64,000 bases of DNA, taken from assembly GCF_019880365.1 (NCBI RefSeq), contig NZ_CP082271.1, forward strand, positions 4,340,001-4,404,000, written 5' to 3'. This document shows positions 1 through 7,919 of this stretch, piece after piece (the stretch's first letter is position 1; each line of letters opens with the position of its first letter). The notes below the pieces were generated by a model. The model did not search any database. It was not told the DNA's origin and saw only the letters and a list, made by a program, of their open reading frames with translations. Made by a program: the position numbers and the translations under genes. The DNA is from Pseudomonas sp. DNDY-54. Lineage in GTDB: Bacteria; Pseudomonadota; Gammaproteobacteria; Pseudomonadales; Pseudomonadaceae.

Positions 1-435
1 ATTAAGGCCACTGGGATGCCCGCGTGGGGTAAAAGCATGGCTGACCCGTACATCTGGGGAATGGTGGCTTTTCTGCAGAAGCTTCCTGAGTTAGATGAAG
101 GAGCGTATCGAGCACTCGTTGCGTCTAGCGGTGGTCACCAGCATGGTGGTGGGGAGACCCCAGCTGGGCATAGTGAGCAACACGGCGAGATGGCCTCGGG
201 CGACCACCATCAGGGCGACAGTGGCGGCTCGGATCACCATGGCTCCAGCAGCACAGGTGGAGCATCCGGCCAATCAGGCTCCGGTCATCATGGTAATAAC
301 GAAAGCGATGACCATCATGCGTCCGAGGAGCCCCAGGCGGTTGAGCACAGCAATGGCAGTGACAGTGCCGATGCGGAAGGCAAATCCCCTTCAAAAAACC
401 ATGTGCACGCAGACGGGAAGCAACACGAGCACTAA
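1..435 (+). CDS. c-type cytochrome, C-terminal part with His-rich tail (5' end outside window)
   Basis: The reading frame is open from base 1, so the ATG at 16 is an internal Met and not a start. The visible part begins IKATGMPAWG and continues with YIWGMVAFLQKLP, the end of a class I cytochrome c domain. The Met of GMPAWG is the likely sixth haem ligand and the following helix is the usual C-terminal one; the CxxCH motif must lie upstream. About 95 residues follow that are rich in His, Gly, Ser and Asp, with many HH and GHH groups, and they look like a disordered metal-binding extension. Such cytochromes occur in heavy-metal islands and are presumably periplasmic electron carriers. The haem domain call is good; the role of the tail is inferred. 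Confidence 0.75.
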   Translation: MKATGMPAWGKSMADPYIWGMVAFLQKLPELDEGAYRALVASSGGHQHGGGETPAGHSEQHGEMASGDHHQGDSGGSDHHGSSSTGGASGQSGSGHHGNNESDDHHASEEPQAVEHSNGSDSADAEGKSPSKNHVHADGKQHEH

Positions 436-913
436 CATCCGGTATATGTGTGCCTATGCGGTTCTGATCGAGGCTCTAAGAAAGGCGGTTCAGCAAGCAG
501 AGGATCGGCCCTAGGCCATCCTAGTCGACGCAACGGTACCGGAGGGCTTTGCAATTGCTTCCTTCCTAAAAGTTAGGCCGCAAGGCCAGTAACTTACCTA
601 GTTAAGCGGCTTGCGCTCCGGCCGTTCCCCAACGAATACTCCCAGTCGTGGCGACAGGGAGCTCCCTCATTTTCAACTCAATCATCTCGAACAGACTAGC
701 GAAGCCGTACAGGCAATCTGACGGCCACATCGCCACCAACTGCGCCCGCAGATCCCCGGTGCGGTTGGACTTACCTTACAACATTGTAATGAGGTTTTTC
801 GAAACGGGCTCGGTAGGAGCGTGTCGTAATTCAGTGTCTGCTAACAGGCTGATGAGCCATATCGGCCAGTAAGCAAACGACGAAATACAACTATCGAACC
901 CTGGAGAACGTAA
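436..913. other. intergenic stretch with a CopR-type box
   Basis: No convincing gene is seen in these 478 bases; the short open frames lack ribosome binding sites and family resemblance. The only clear signal is the dyad at 776-790, listed separately, which lies about 120 bp before the copper storage gene. Confidence 0.5.
776..790. promoter_or_regulatory. putative CopR box upstream of csp
   Basis: TTACA-ACAT-TGTAAT. The same TKACA-N4-TGTAAT dyad occurs at 2914, 7494 and 16832, each time upstream of a copper-related gene. It resembles the cop box bound by CopR/CusR-type response regulators; assignment to CopR is from memory of that motif. Confidence 0.6.
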
Positions 914-1243
914 ATGACAAACTCAATGTTCGCATCCTGTATCCAAGCTTGTTCGAACTGTGCCCTAGTGTGCGAAATGTGCGCCTCTGCTTGCCTACGC
1001 GAGGATGATGTAAAAATGATGGCTCGCTGCATCGAGCTTGACCGCGACTGCGCGGACATTTGCAGGTTGGCTGCCACACTGATGAGCCGCGAAAGTGAAT
1101 ATGCTAAGGAGTTCTGCGCCCTTTGCGCCAAGATCTGCCGTGCATGCGGAGAGGAATGCGCGAAGCATGAAATGGATCATTGCCAAGAGTGTGCGAAGGC
1201 GTGCATGAACTGCGCTGAGGAATGTGAGCGAATGGCAGGATAA
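914..1243 (+). CDS. four-helix-bundle copper storage protein (Csp3-like, DUF326)
   Basis: 109 residues with 19 cysteines, mostly in CxxC or CxxxC spacing along predicted helices (for example CIQACSNCALVCEMC near the N-terminus and CAKACMNCAEEC near the C-terminus). This is the pattern of Csp proteins, four-helix bundles whose cores are lined with Cys that bind many Cu(I) ions. There is no signal peptide, so it should be the cytosolic Csp3 type that buffers or stores copper. The start is supported by GGAG about 8 bases upstream of the ATG. It stands alone, with a CopR-type box about 120 bp upstream and a hairpin just after the stop, consistent with a copper-induced single-gene transcript. Confidence 0.85.
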   Translation: MTNSMFASCIQACSNCALVCEMCASACLREDDVKMMARCIELDRDCADICRLAATLMSRESEYAKEFCALCAKICRACGEECAKHEMDHCQECAKACMNCAEECERMAG

Positions 1244-1258
1244 CATCCGTAACTCACT

Positions 1259-1291
1259 GCTCTGGCACTACTAAATTGGGAGTGTCAGAGC
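1259..1291 (+). terminator. hairpin after csp, possible terminator
   Basis: GCTCTGGCACT and AGTGTCAGAGC form an 11-bp stem with one mismatch and an 11-base loop, 15 bases after the csp stop. No T-run follows, so termination is only inferred. Confidence 0.4.
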
Positions 1292-1622
1292 CCCTCGAAG
1301 AATAAGAAAAGCCATGGTGCGCTTAATGTTCGCGCCTCCATGACATATCGAAAAAGTGCGTACGATACCCGCAACTGCCAAGAGCGAATCAATCCCTGTC
1401 CAGCAGCATTTCATTCCAAAGCGAAATACGAATAGTTACGCGCTAGCAACTCTTACTTAGCCACCGATGATCGCCACCGTAACGGTCTATTCTCTTGCCA
1501 CTGTCTCCCGATTGAGCGCTGAAAACTAATTGAGTGAATTAGCATGAAAGCTCCTGGCAAAAAGGCGGTCCAACAACAACCAAGCGGGCCATGCGACCTT
1601 ATTTTGCTGGGAGAAAACGAAA
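1292..1622. other. intergenic stretch, nothing recognised
   Basis: No gene, RNA or repeat is seen. The region lies upstream of the truncated SDR gene, which has its own GGGAG Shine-Dalgarno sequence about 10 bases before its ATG. Confidence 0.4.
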
Positions 1623-2348
1623 ATGGTTTTGCGAATATTCCCATCGCAGCGATTGGCTTTGCTGCTAGTACTGCTCGCCGTTCTGCAACTCAGTGGCTGC
1701 GCCGTTTCCCCGCGCCTGAAACCAAGCGACCAGCCAAGCGTTGCTCGCAAAACCTTTGTCATCACTGGTGCCTCCAGTGGCTTCGGCCGCGGCGTGGCGC
1801 TCAAGCTTGCCGCTCTGCAAGGCGACGTGGTGCTAGCGGCCCGCCGGACCGACGTGCTCGAAGAACTGGCCGCGCAGATACGCATGGCTGGAGGATCGGC
1901 ACTGGTGGTGACCACCGACGTGAGCAACCCGAACGAGATGCAGGACTTGGCACGAGCCGCCATCGAGCGTTTCGGCAGGATCGACGTTTGGATTAACAAC
2001 GCTGCGGTCGGAGCGCTGGGTCGTTTCGAGGACGTTCCCGTCGAGGACCATGCGCGGATCGTGGATGTCAATCTTAAGGGCATGATCTATGGCAGCCACG
2101 CAGCCATGCGCCAGTTCAGAGCTCAAGGCTTCGGCACGCTTGTCAACGTGGGCTCAGTCGAGAGCGAGATACCGCTGGCTTATCATGCCTCCTCCGCAGC
2201 GACCAAAGGTGGCGTCATAAATCTCGGCGCGGCAATCGCTGAGGAGATTCGCCTGAGCGGTAGCGAGACCATCAATGTCGCCACCGTCATGCCCTGGGCT
2301 GTGGACACACCGTTTCTGGTAATCAATTTGCCCTTTCTAGTTCATTGA
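1623..2348 (+). pseudogene. SDR-family oxidoreductase with lipoprotein-like N-terminus, 3'-truncated
   Basis: The protein begins with a hydrophobic segment ending in LQLSGCA, a lipobox-like signal. It then has a classical short-chain dehydrogenase core: TGASSGFGRG (the TGxxxGxG cofactor site, residues about 48-57), NNA near residue 126, and a YHASSAATKGG stretch at the place of the YxxxK active site, which here reads YHASSAATK. The family usually runs on for roughly 80 more residues. Here the frame passes from VMPWAVDTPF straight into the reverse complement of the DUF305 gene's 3' end and stops at 2348, so the last residues are not SDR sequence. The break lies near 2315-2320 and looks like a deletion or insertion junction. 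A functional product is unlikely. Confidence 0.7.
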
Positions 2349-2778
2349 TCAGGGACTTCATTTCTGCGATTTCTCGGCGCTGAGCGTCGATGATTTCGTC
2401 AGCTAACTTGCGGACGCGAGGATCTGAAATCTGAGCTCGTTCACTTGTTAGGATTGCTATGGAATGGTGGGGGATCATGGCCTTCATGTAGTCCGTGTCG
2501 TCTACCGTCGCTTGCCCACGTACAAGCCATAGTGCAATGGTAAAAGCTACTGCACTTCCTGCCAATATCGCTAGGTTTATTGACTTACGCTTATACATGT
2601 TGAGCATGAATGCGAGCATGACTACTGCCATTACCGCGCCCATCACTAATGCCATCCAAGCGCGAGTCTCGCTCCAAAAAACATGCTCGAACGAGTAAGT
2701 ATTTAAGTACATCACGCCATACATAATGATCGTAGACGTGGCTACCATCGCTGCAAAGCGCCAGTAAGACATTTGCAT
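2323..2778 (-). CDS. DUF305-family membrane protein
   Basis: 151 residues. Three hydrophobic segments in the first 90 residues are followed by a soluble tail with DYMKAMIPHHSIAILTSE, the HH-containing core of DUF305 (a ferritin-like helical domain), and a charged helix up to the C-terminus. DUF305 proteins are frequent in copper and mercury resistance clusters; the HH and nearby Met suggest metal binding, but the biochemical role is unknown. The gene converges on and overlaps the truncated SDR gene by 26 bp, which marks a rearrangement point. A CopR-type box lies about 135 bp upstream of the start, so copper induction is likely. Confidence 0.75.
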   Translation of the reverse strand: MQMSYWRFAAMVATSTIIMYGVMYLNTYSFEHVFWSETRAWMALVMGAVMAVVMLAFMLNMYKRKSINLAILAGSAVAFTIALWLVRGQATVDDTDYMKAMIPHHSIAILTSERAQISDPRVRKLADEIIDAQRREIAEMKSLINELERAN

Positions 2779-3322
2779 AGTTAGACCTCTTTAATGATTG
2801 CTGCTGGATCGGCGACTCAACGTGTTCGCGCAGCCCTGCTTAGAAGTGGCTTTCGAATGCTCTCCTAAAAACGGACAAGCCGAAGATGATGAGGTTTCGA
2901 TTTTTTGAGAAGCTTACAAAAATGTAATCATCGACCGCTTTAAGACCGGCTTAAAGCGCTGCCAGCGCTGTACTACGCGTAATGTTCCCCTGAACTAATC
3001 AATCGCTAATAGCTTATAAGCAGACAATACCAACGTCGCGCTATGGACCACTGCGCGAAAGAGCGGGCCCACTAAGATGGCCTTCAAGCCTTGAGACCCG
3101 ACTACTCGGCTTAGCAAGCCCAAAGAGTTATCGTGAGCAATAGAACACTCGGAGAGAACAATTCAGCACCCAGCATATGCCACGTTCTTGTCGAGTGTGA
3201 CCGCAGGGTTAGTATTCGCACATTAGATGTGTGGCGGCTAAGACGGCTGGGTGTAGCTGGCTCCAAAACTGAGCGGCGAGGTTATTCTGTCCCAAGCCGC
3301 GCCTTTCGTGGCGCGCGGGACC
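2779..3322. other. intergenic stretch with a CopR-type box
   Basis: About 540 bases between two minus-strand genes. The only signal seen is the dyad at 2914-2928. Open frames reaching into 3133-3495 on the plus strand are the shadow of the ATP-grasp gene and have no family resemblance. Confidence 0.45.
2914..2928. promoter_or_regulatory. putative CopR box upstream of the DUF305 gene
   Basis: TTACA-AAAA-TGTAAT, nearly perfectly palindromic, 136 bp before the DUF305 start codon. It is the same motif as at 776, 7494 and 16832. Confidence 0.6.
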
Positions 3323-4990
3323 TCACTCACTTTGAAACAACAGACCTTCGATTCGATCATGTTCTTCCGGTGTTGGCAGGGCAGATGAGTCAACATTGCC
3401 AATACTATTTGGCTGACCATTTTCTGGTGGGCCAACTTCAGGGTGGTAGGCGCCATCTGCGTCGAAAGCAACCCAGCCGTACAATTCTCGGATGACTTCG
3501 GAAGGATGGCCATCTTCCATTGCCACATACCAGTCCGCCAATCGGAAACGCTTACCGGCAAGCTTAGAAGTAGCCATTTCGGCTCGAACCAGCGCCAGAT
3601 ATAGCGGGTGCGGCAGTTCCTCTACGGCGCCGGTTTCGTCGAGCAAGAACGTGAACGAGGCGTGCGACCGTTGCTCTGTAGAACCGGCTCGCTCCTCTTC
3701 CTCGCCTAAGGTAAAAACGGGAGCAAAACCGCCCCCCTCTGTTCTGAAGTTGGTCGTCTGGCCTTGGTAGACCCTGGCAGCGTTCCACTGCACCTCGCCA
3801 GCATAAGCGTAAGCGCGCAGATCAAACTTCATCGATCGTACCTGAGGGTCGGCGACGATTCTACGCTCGCCAGGAGCTACAAGGGACTGGGCCACGTAGT
3901 TTCCGCCAACGATTTCTTCCCAAACGCGCTTGGTGAGCTTGTCTCCTCGGTATGCACCGCGACTACCATACCCGCTGACAGGCTTGAAAAAGAGGCTACG
4001 GCGGTTTTGCCACAGGTGCTCTGCATTACCATGCCCGACAGGAACGGTAAGCGGGACGTATTGGGCCAATACGGTTCGGATTTGCTGATCAACGCCAATC
4101 TCTTCCAAAAAACGTGCGTTGGTTAGGTCAACCAACCTGCGTTTGTCGGCGTAAAGGGCATAGGCCTGAGGGTGTGGCGTTACCGTCACGACATCAGCCA
4201 AATAAGCGCTGCGCAGCGCGCTGCAATTGTCGCCTTCCAGATAGAAATCGGTGAGTCGGTTGTAGACGAGATCCACAGGCTTTCCGTCGACCAAGAGGGA
4301 CTCGTTGTGAAAGGCCAGATCGGCTGGGTCTGCGATTAGGCAGTCGATTCCTGCTGACTCGAATAACCGCTGAAAAAGAAGGAACTCCGGATACAGATAT
4401 TGGGCTTGTGGGCTTTCATCCAAGATCACCACGCGCGTGAGCGGACGTTGCTCGCCGCTCGTAGACCATTCCTGGGCGAACATATCCAGAATCGAACGCT
4501 CGAAGCCGCCGGGTCCATCCTGACCTGGCGAAAGCCCGACTACGCCGCTGCAACAACTACGCTGCGCGCGGGCGAGCAATACGTTTAGCATCGCTCCGCC
4601 CGCATTTGTGTTTATTTCGATGAGCCCAAGCTTGTCATCATCCAGATGGAAGTCGTAGCCAAAGAAGACGCCGCGCGCACCCCGAGGATCATGTCGTGCA
4701 ATAGGAGGTGCAGAATCCAGAGCATGCTCACGCCAACCGGGCGAACTCACGGTCTGCTCGATGGCCTGAATAACCTCATTAACCTGGCGCAGCCGCAAGG
4801 ATGAAACAAAGACCGGTCGTGCTGCAAACACATGGGGGCAACGTGACTTCAATAGCTCCGACAGCTCTGAATTCCCAAGCTGTTCGGTCAATGAGTTTAC
4901 GAGCGCAGCTTGATCTAGGCTTACGCAGAAGCACGCTTCGTTGAGCGCTGCGGCTGTCGAACCGCATTTTCTTGATGAGGACGCTTGCAC
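3323..4990 (-). CDS. ATP-grasp-like ligase of unknown substrate
   Basis: I place the start at the GTG at 4990, because GGAGG stands 6 bases upstream; the frame stays open further upstream (an ATG at 5089), but those 33 residues have no Shine-Dalgarno sequence and read like non-coding DNA. The product is then 555 residues and soluble. It carries LIEINTNAGGAMLN (residues about 135-150), a stretch on DLVYNRLTDFYLEG, LFFKPVSGYGSRG (a Gly-rich nucleotide-binding loop after a Lys) and MKFDLRAYAYAG, which together resemble the circularly permuted ATP-grasp and glutathionylspermidine-synthase-like families. Such enzymes form amide bonds using ATP. The neighbours are copper genes (CopS upstream, DUF305 downstream), so a role in making a metal-related peptide or in thiol metabolism is possible, but this is only inference. 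Confidence 0.55.
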   Translation of the reverse strand: MQASSSRKCGSTAAALNEACFCVSLDQAALVNSLTEQLGNSELSELLKSRCPHVFAARPVFVSSLRLRQVNEVIQAIEQTVSSPGWREHALDSAPPIARHDPRGARGVFFGYDFHLDDDKLGLIEINTNAGGAMLNVLLARAQRSCCSGVVGLSPGQDGPGGFERSILDMFAQEWSTSGEQRPLTRVVILDESPQAQYLYPEFLLFQRLFESAGIDCLIADPADLAFHNESLLVDGKPVDLVYNRLTDFYLEGDNCSALRSAYLADVVTVTPHPQAYALYADKRRLVDLTNARFLEEIGVDQQIRTVLAQYVPLTVPVGHGNAEHLWQNRRSLFFKPVSGYGSRGAYRGDKLTKRVWEEIVGGNYVAQSLVAPGERRIVADPQVRSMKFDLRAYAYAGEVQWNAARVYQGQTTNFRTEGGGFAPVFTLGEEEERAGSTEQRSHASFTFLLDETGAVEELPHPLYLALVRAEMATSKLAGKRFRLADWYVAMEDGHPSEVIRELYGWVAFDADGAYHPEVGPPENGQPNSIGNVDSSALPTPEEHDRIEGLLFQSE

Positions 4991-5096
4991 GTGAAACCTC
5001 CAGAACCAAATATACAGGTACGAAAGCCTTGGCCTCCTCCGGTTCAGCCGGGCATTTGTATAAGCGTAGATCAGCGTCGTTGCCAGCACTTTGCCA

Positions 5097-6470
5097 TTAA
5101 CTAGACATCAGCCTTGGAAGCGTCATTGTGAAAGTCGTGTGCCCCTCAGCTGATTCGCAAGCGATGCGCCCCTTGTGGGCCTCAACAATCGACCGTGTGA
5201 TAGCCATGCCGAGGCCCGCATTAAGGGTAGTACCTTCGCGCCTTGCGGTATCCACCCTGTAAAATCTGTCGAATATTCGAGTGTGAAGCTCGGCTGGAAT
5301 AGTAATGCCGCGGTTGGTTATAGCTGTCGAAACCGAGTTACCACTCTCGCTTATTTCAACCCTGATAATGCTGCCTTCCTCTGCATACCGAACTGCGTTC
5401 GAGACTATGTTTGAGATGGCCCGTCTTAGCATTGATTTATCGCCATGTACCGACCCATCGCCTGAAAGCGCGATTTCGACCTTCTTGTCCTCGGCTGCGA
5501 GCTCGTAATATTCGATAACACTCGTGGTCATCTCAGCCATGCTGGCCCCTTCGGCACTGGGCGTAATCTTCCCATTGTCCGCTTTGGCGAGGAACAGCAT
5601 GTCATCGACCATCTTTGACATGCGCCTAAGTTCTTCGAGGGCGGAATACAAGATATCCTTGTAGTCGGTATTTTCGCGGTCGCGCAAGAGCGCGACCTCC
5701 ATTTGGGTCAGCATGCTGTTCAGCGGCGTTCTTAGCTCATGCGCGATGTCCGCTGAGAAACCTGACAACCTGAGGAATGAGTCATCCAAGCGCGAGAGCA
5801 TTTCATTGAAGTTGTCTACGAGTTTATGAAGCTCGCCTGGCACTGACTCGGTTGGAATTCTGGTATCCAAACAATTGGCAGTTACTGTAGAGGAAGTCTT
5901 AGAGAGTTCATCGATCGGTTTTAAACCCTTCCTGATCAGAACCACACCTAAAGCGCCACTCAAAAGTGCACTGACCACCAGCGTATAAGCGAACCATTGC
6001 TGAATCATTTCGAAGAAGTGGACTCGATGCGTTACATCCAAAGCCAGATAGATGACTGTGTCTTGCCCTTCGACCCACTGGTTTACTTTTCTGGTAATGC
6101 CACTGTACTGATGCCCAGCGAAATTTACTGTCCAACGTTCCTCTTGGATGTCCGTGACAAGTGGTAGCAAGCTCTCAGAGAGATTGTGATGTGAGTAGAC
6201 TGTCTTGCCGTCTACTACAACTGCAGTTGCGAAGCCAAAGGAGTGCTCAATAACGGCATCGATCCTTGAAGCGGTCTCAGGCCCAAATGCTGAGCTGTTG
6301 AGCAGCGTACGCTCTACTGCAGCGGCCTTTTCATTAAGCACTTGTGCATCTTTGCGTTCGAAATGGAGCTGACAAAAATAATTAAAGCTGATTGCGGCCG
6401 CCAGCAGCACAACCGTAACCACGAGCATGAAAGCTATCGCCATTCTGCTCGTCAGTGACACTTTTCCCAT
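5097..6470 (-). CDS. CopS/CzcS-type heavy-metal sensor histidine kinase
   Basis: The product is 457 residues from the ATG at 6470 (MGKVSLTSRM). A longer frame to 6539 exists but runs through a strong terminator hairpin, so it is rejected. Order of parts: transmembrane helix 1 (residues about 10-30), periplasmic sensor domain, helix 2 near residue 170, HAMP, HisKA with the H-box HELRTPL, and HATPase with N-box NAVRYA and a GLGMAITRSIVEAH G-box. The layout and length match the CusS/CopS/SilS family, which senses periplasmic copper or silver and phosphorylates a CopR-type regulator. No response regulator gene lies next to it, which is unusual because copR and copS normally overlap. Confidence 0.85.
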   Translation of the reverse strand: MGKVSLTSRMAIAFMLVVTVVLLAAAISFNYFCQLHFERKDAQVLNEKAAAVERTLLNSSAFGPETASRIDAVIEHSFGFATAVVVDGKTVYSHHNLSESLLPLVTDIQEERWTVNFAGHQYSGITRKVNQWVEGQDTVIYLALDVTHRVHFFEMIQQWFAYTLVVSALLSGALGVVLIRKGLKPIDELSKTSSTVTANCLDTRIPTESVPGELHKLVDNFNEMLSRLDDSFLRLSGFSADIAHELRTPLNSMLTQMEVALLRDRENTDYKDILYSALEELRRMSKMVDDMLFLAKADNGKITPSAEGASMAEMTTSVIEYYELAAEDKKVEIALSGDGSVHGDKSMLRRAISNIVSNAVRYAEEGSIIRVEISESGNSVSTAITNRGITIPAELHTRIFDRFYRVDTARREGTTLNAGLGMAITRSIVEAHKGRIACESAEGHTTFTMTLPRLMSS

Positions 6471-6498
6471 CAGTACGGTCCTGGTTAGGCCATCAAGC

Positions 6499-6532
6499 AC
6501 AAAAAAGCAGGTGGGGCACCCCCCACCTGCTT
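6499..6532 (-). terminator. Rho-independent terminator
   Basis: On the minus strand AAGCAGGTGGGG pairs perfectly with CCCCACCTGCTT across a 4-base loop, followed by a run of six Ts. It sits 29 bases after the stop of the small Met-rich gene and 29 bases before the kinase start, so it ends the small-protein operon and separates the kinase from it. Confidence 0.9.
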
Positions 6533-6560
6533 CGATCATTGTTACTCACACCCTCATATC

Positions 6561-6791
6561 CTATGCTGCGTCTGGATTTTCGCCATTTTGCGAGTGGTCG
6601 GCTTTGGCGGCCCCCATCATCTCACGACACTCTTTCATCATTCCACGCATGTCACCCATCATTTCCATATGCTTGTCGCCGCTCATCATGCCGGTTTCTG
6701 AATGGCTTTGGTCCGATTTATCTACCGCTGCGAAACTCAGTCCGCTCGCCAGGGTGATTGCGATTGCTGTAACGGTGATGGCCTTTCGCAT
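6561..6791 (-). CDS. small exported Met/His-rich protein
   Basis: 76 residues from the ATG at 6791 (a TTG 12 bases further up is possible). An N-terminal hydrophobic segment ending LSFAA looks like a cleavable signal peptide. The mature part contains MMSGDKHMEMMGDMRGMMK, with Met clusters of the kind that bind Cu(I). It is the third gene of a three-gene operon (7422 to 6561) with a CopR-type box in front and a strong terminator behind. A periplasmic copper-binding role is likely but inferred; I do not recognise a named family. Confidence 0.6.
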   Translation of the reverse strand: MRKAITVTAIAITLASGLSFAAVDKSDQSHSETGMMSGDKHMEMMGDMRGMMKECREMMGAAKADHSQNGENPDAA

Positions 6792-6814
6792 GTTAAATCT
6801 CAAAGTTCAGTGGG

Positions 6815-7072
6815 TTATTCGCTTTTGCTTGATAAGGTGTTTTCGCCAACGTTGGGCTCCTCGGGCTTGTCGCATTTACCGCTAGACATATGCTTCATGC
6901 ATACGACCATCATCAACAAGCAGGGCAAGAGAAAGAGCAGGCTTGGCAGCGTTGTTGCCAACGCCGCAGTGCTTTGGTTCAGTAGCATGTAGCCAACCAC
7001 AGCTGCGGTTAACCCCGTTACGACCGGATTGCGCTGCAGTACGCTTTTAATCTTGGATATTATGCCCCTCAT
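6815..7072 (-). CDS. small membrane protein, DUF2933-like
   Basis: 85 residues with two hydrophobic segments (around residues 18-35 and 38-60), the second running PSLLFLLPCLLMMVVCMKHM, followed by a polar tail. The ending of the second helix with C, M, K, H, M resembles DUF2933, small inner-membrane proteins common in metal-resistance clusters. It lies between the PtrA-like gene (32-base gap) and the Met-rich gene (23-base gap) in the same direction, so they are probably co-transcribed. Function unknown. Confidence 0.55.
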   Translation of the reverse strand: MRGIISKIKSVLQRNPVVTGLTAAVVGYMLLNQSTAALATTLPSLLFLLPCLLMMVVCMKHMSSGKCDKPEEPNVGENTLSSKSE

Positions 7073-7104
7073 CTAACTATCCCTCGGATATTAAGCTTGG
7101 CAGA

Positions 7105-7422
7105 TTAGCCATTGTTCACGCCAACTGGGGTGCTCAGAAACTCTACCGTATGGATCTTCCCGTCAGGGGTCTTGACCGTCATCTCATACGTCTGGACTTG
7201 GGCGCTTGTTCTATAGTTTTGAATCATTCGAGTCGTGCCGGTCGCGCCAGCAGGTGCGATGCTCAGCACTTGGCCTTCTTTTACAAGCTCCTTAAGGGTG
7301 GGCTTTGCTCCTGCCGAGTCATTTAAGCGATTCAGCGTACGTTCGCTTCCGCCTTCGGCCATTGCAAGCGAGGAAGCAACGGTCAGAATAAAAGGAACGA
7401 TTACTTTGGTTATGCGGTTCAT
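7105..7422 (-). CDS. small exported protein with PtrA-like N-terminus
   Basis: 105 residues from the ATG at 7422, preceded by GAGG at a good distance; a GTG 9 bases further up is the alternative. The signal peptide ends ASSLAMA and is followed by EGGSERTLNRL, which resembles the N-terminal segment of the copper-induced PtrA-type proteins of pseudomonads. The rest (VQTYEMTVKTPDGKIHTVEF) looks like a small beta-rich periplasmic domain. It is the first gene of a three-gene operon with a CopR-type box 72 bp upstream. The family assignment is moderate; a role in copper tolerance is inferred from context. Confidence 0.5.
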   Translation of the reverse strand: MNRITKVIVPFILTVASSLAMAEGGSERTLNRLNDSAGAKPTLKELVKEGQVLSIAPAGATGTTRMIQNYRTSAQVQTYEMTVKTPDGKIHTVEFLSTPVGVNNG

Positions 7423-7493
7423 GGTTTGCACCTCTTGGTTAGTTGATGCCTGTAGATTAAAGGCTTGCTACTTACAAGAAGCTGTTGCCAAGG

Positions 7494-7508
7494 TTACAAA
7501 GCTGTAAT
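7494..7508. promoter_or_regulatory. putative CopR box upstream of the small-protein operon
   Basis: TTACA-AAGC-TGTAAT, the same dyad as at 776, 2914 and 16832, about 72 bp before the ATG of the PtrA-like gene. Confidence 0.6.
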
Positions 7509-7562
7509 CCCTCATTTTCGTGTTGGTACGACCGCCGCGCCTGCGGCAGTCGTTTTCAACTT

Positions 7563-7919
7563 CTACTGCTTTTCGATGCGGGTAATGGTGGAATCCATGC
7601 CCTTCGAGGAGAACTCGAATTCGACCTGGTCCCCTTCTTTCAACTTTTGGAGCTGATCAGGCTTCGCTTTGAAGCCCATCGTCATAGAAGGCCAACCCAG
7701 CGCTTCGACCGGGCCGTGTGCAATGGTCACGGTGCCGCTCTCGGTGTTCACTTCCTTGACCGTGCCGATGGCTGTAGCGGTCTGTCCCGCCGACTTCTGG
7801 TCCATTGGCATGTTCATGCCTTTGTGATCCATCGGCATGCCGTCCATTGGCTCCTTGTCGGCGGCATAGGCGACTGGCACCAGGAAGAGTGAGGCAAGGG
7901 TGATGTGCTTAATGTTCAT
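7563..7919 (-). CDS. cusF: CusF-like periplasmic copper chaperone
   Basis: 118 residues: a signal peptide ending VAYAA, a Met/His-rich linker (MDGMPMDHKGMNMPMD), then a CusF OB-fold domain with TVTIAHGPVEALGWPSMTMGF. The Cu(I)/Ag(I) ligands of CusF are recognisable as the His of AHGPV, the Trp of LGWPSM and the two Met of MTM. CusF carries periplasmic copper to the CusCBA pump. It overlaps cusA by 4 bp (ATGA) and is the last gene of the cus operon, whereas in E. coli cusF sits between cusC and cusB. Confidence 0.9.
   Translation of the reverse strand: MNIKHITLASLFLVPVAYAADKEPMDGMPMDHKGMNMPMDQKSAGQTATAIGTVKEVNTESGTVTIAHGPVEALGWPSMTMGFKAKPDQLQKLKEGDQVEFEFSSKGMDSTITRIEKQ

Noticed and set aside
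16..435. Start of the cytochrome at the ATG at 16
   Set aside because: The frame is open to base 1 and the preceding codons (IKATG) belong to the conserved haem-ligand region.
3133..3495. Plus-strand frame downstream of the ATP-grasp gene
   Set aside because: More than half lies antisense to the ATP-grasp gene, it has no ribosome site, and the sequence matches nothing known.
6471..6539. Longer N-terminus of the CopS-type kinase
   Set aside because: The added residues are translated from a perfect terminator hairpin and do not resemble the family.
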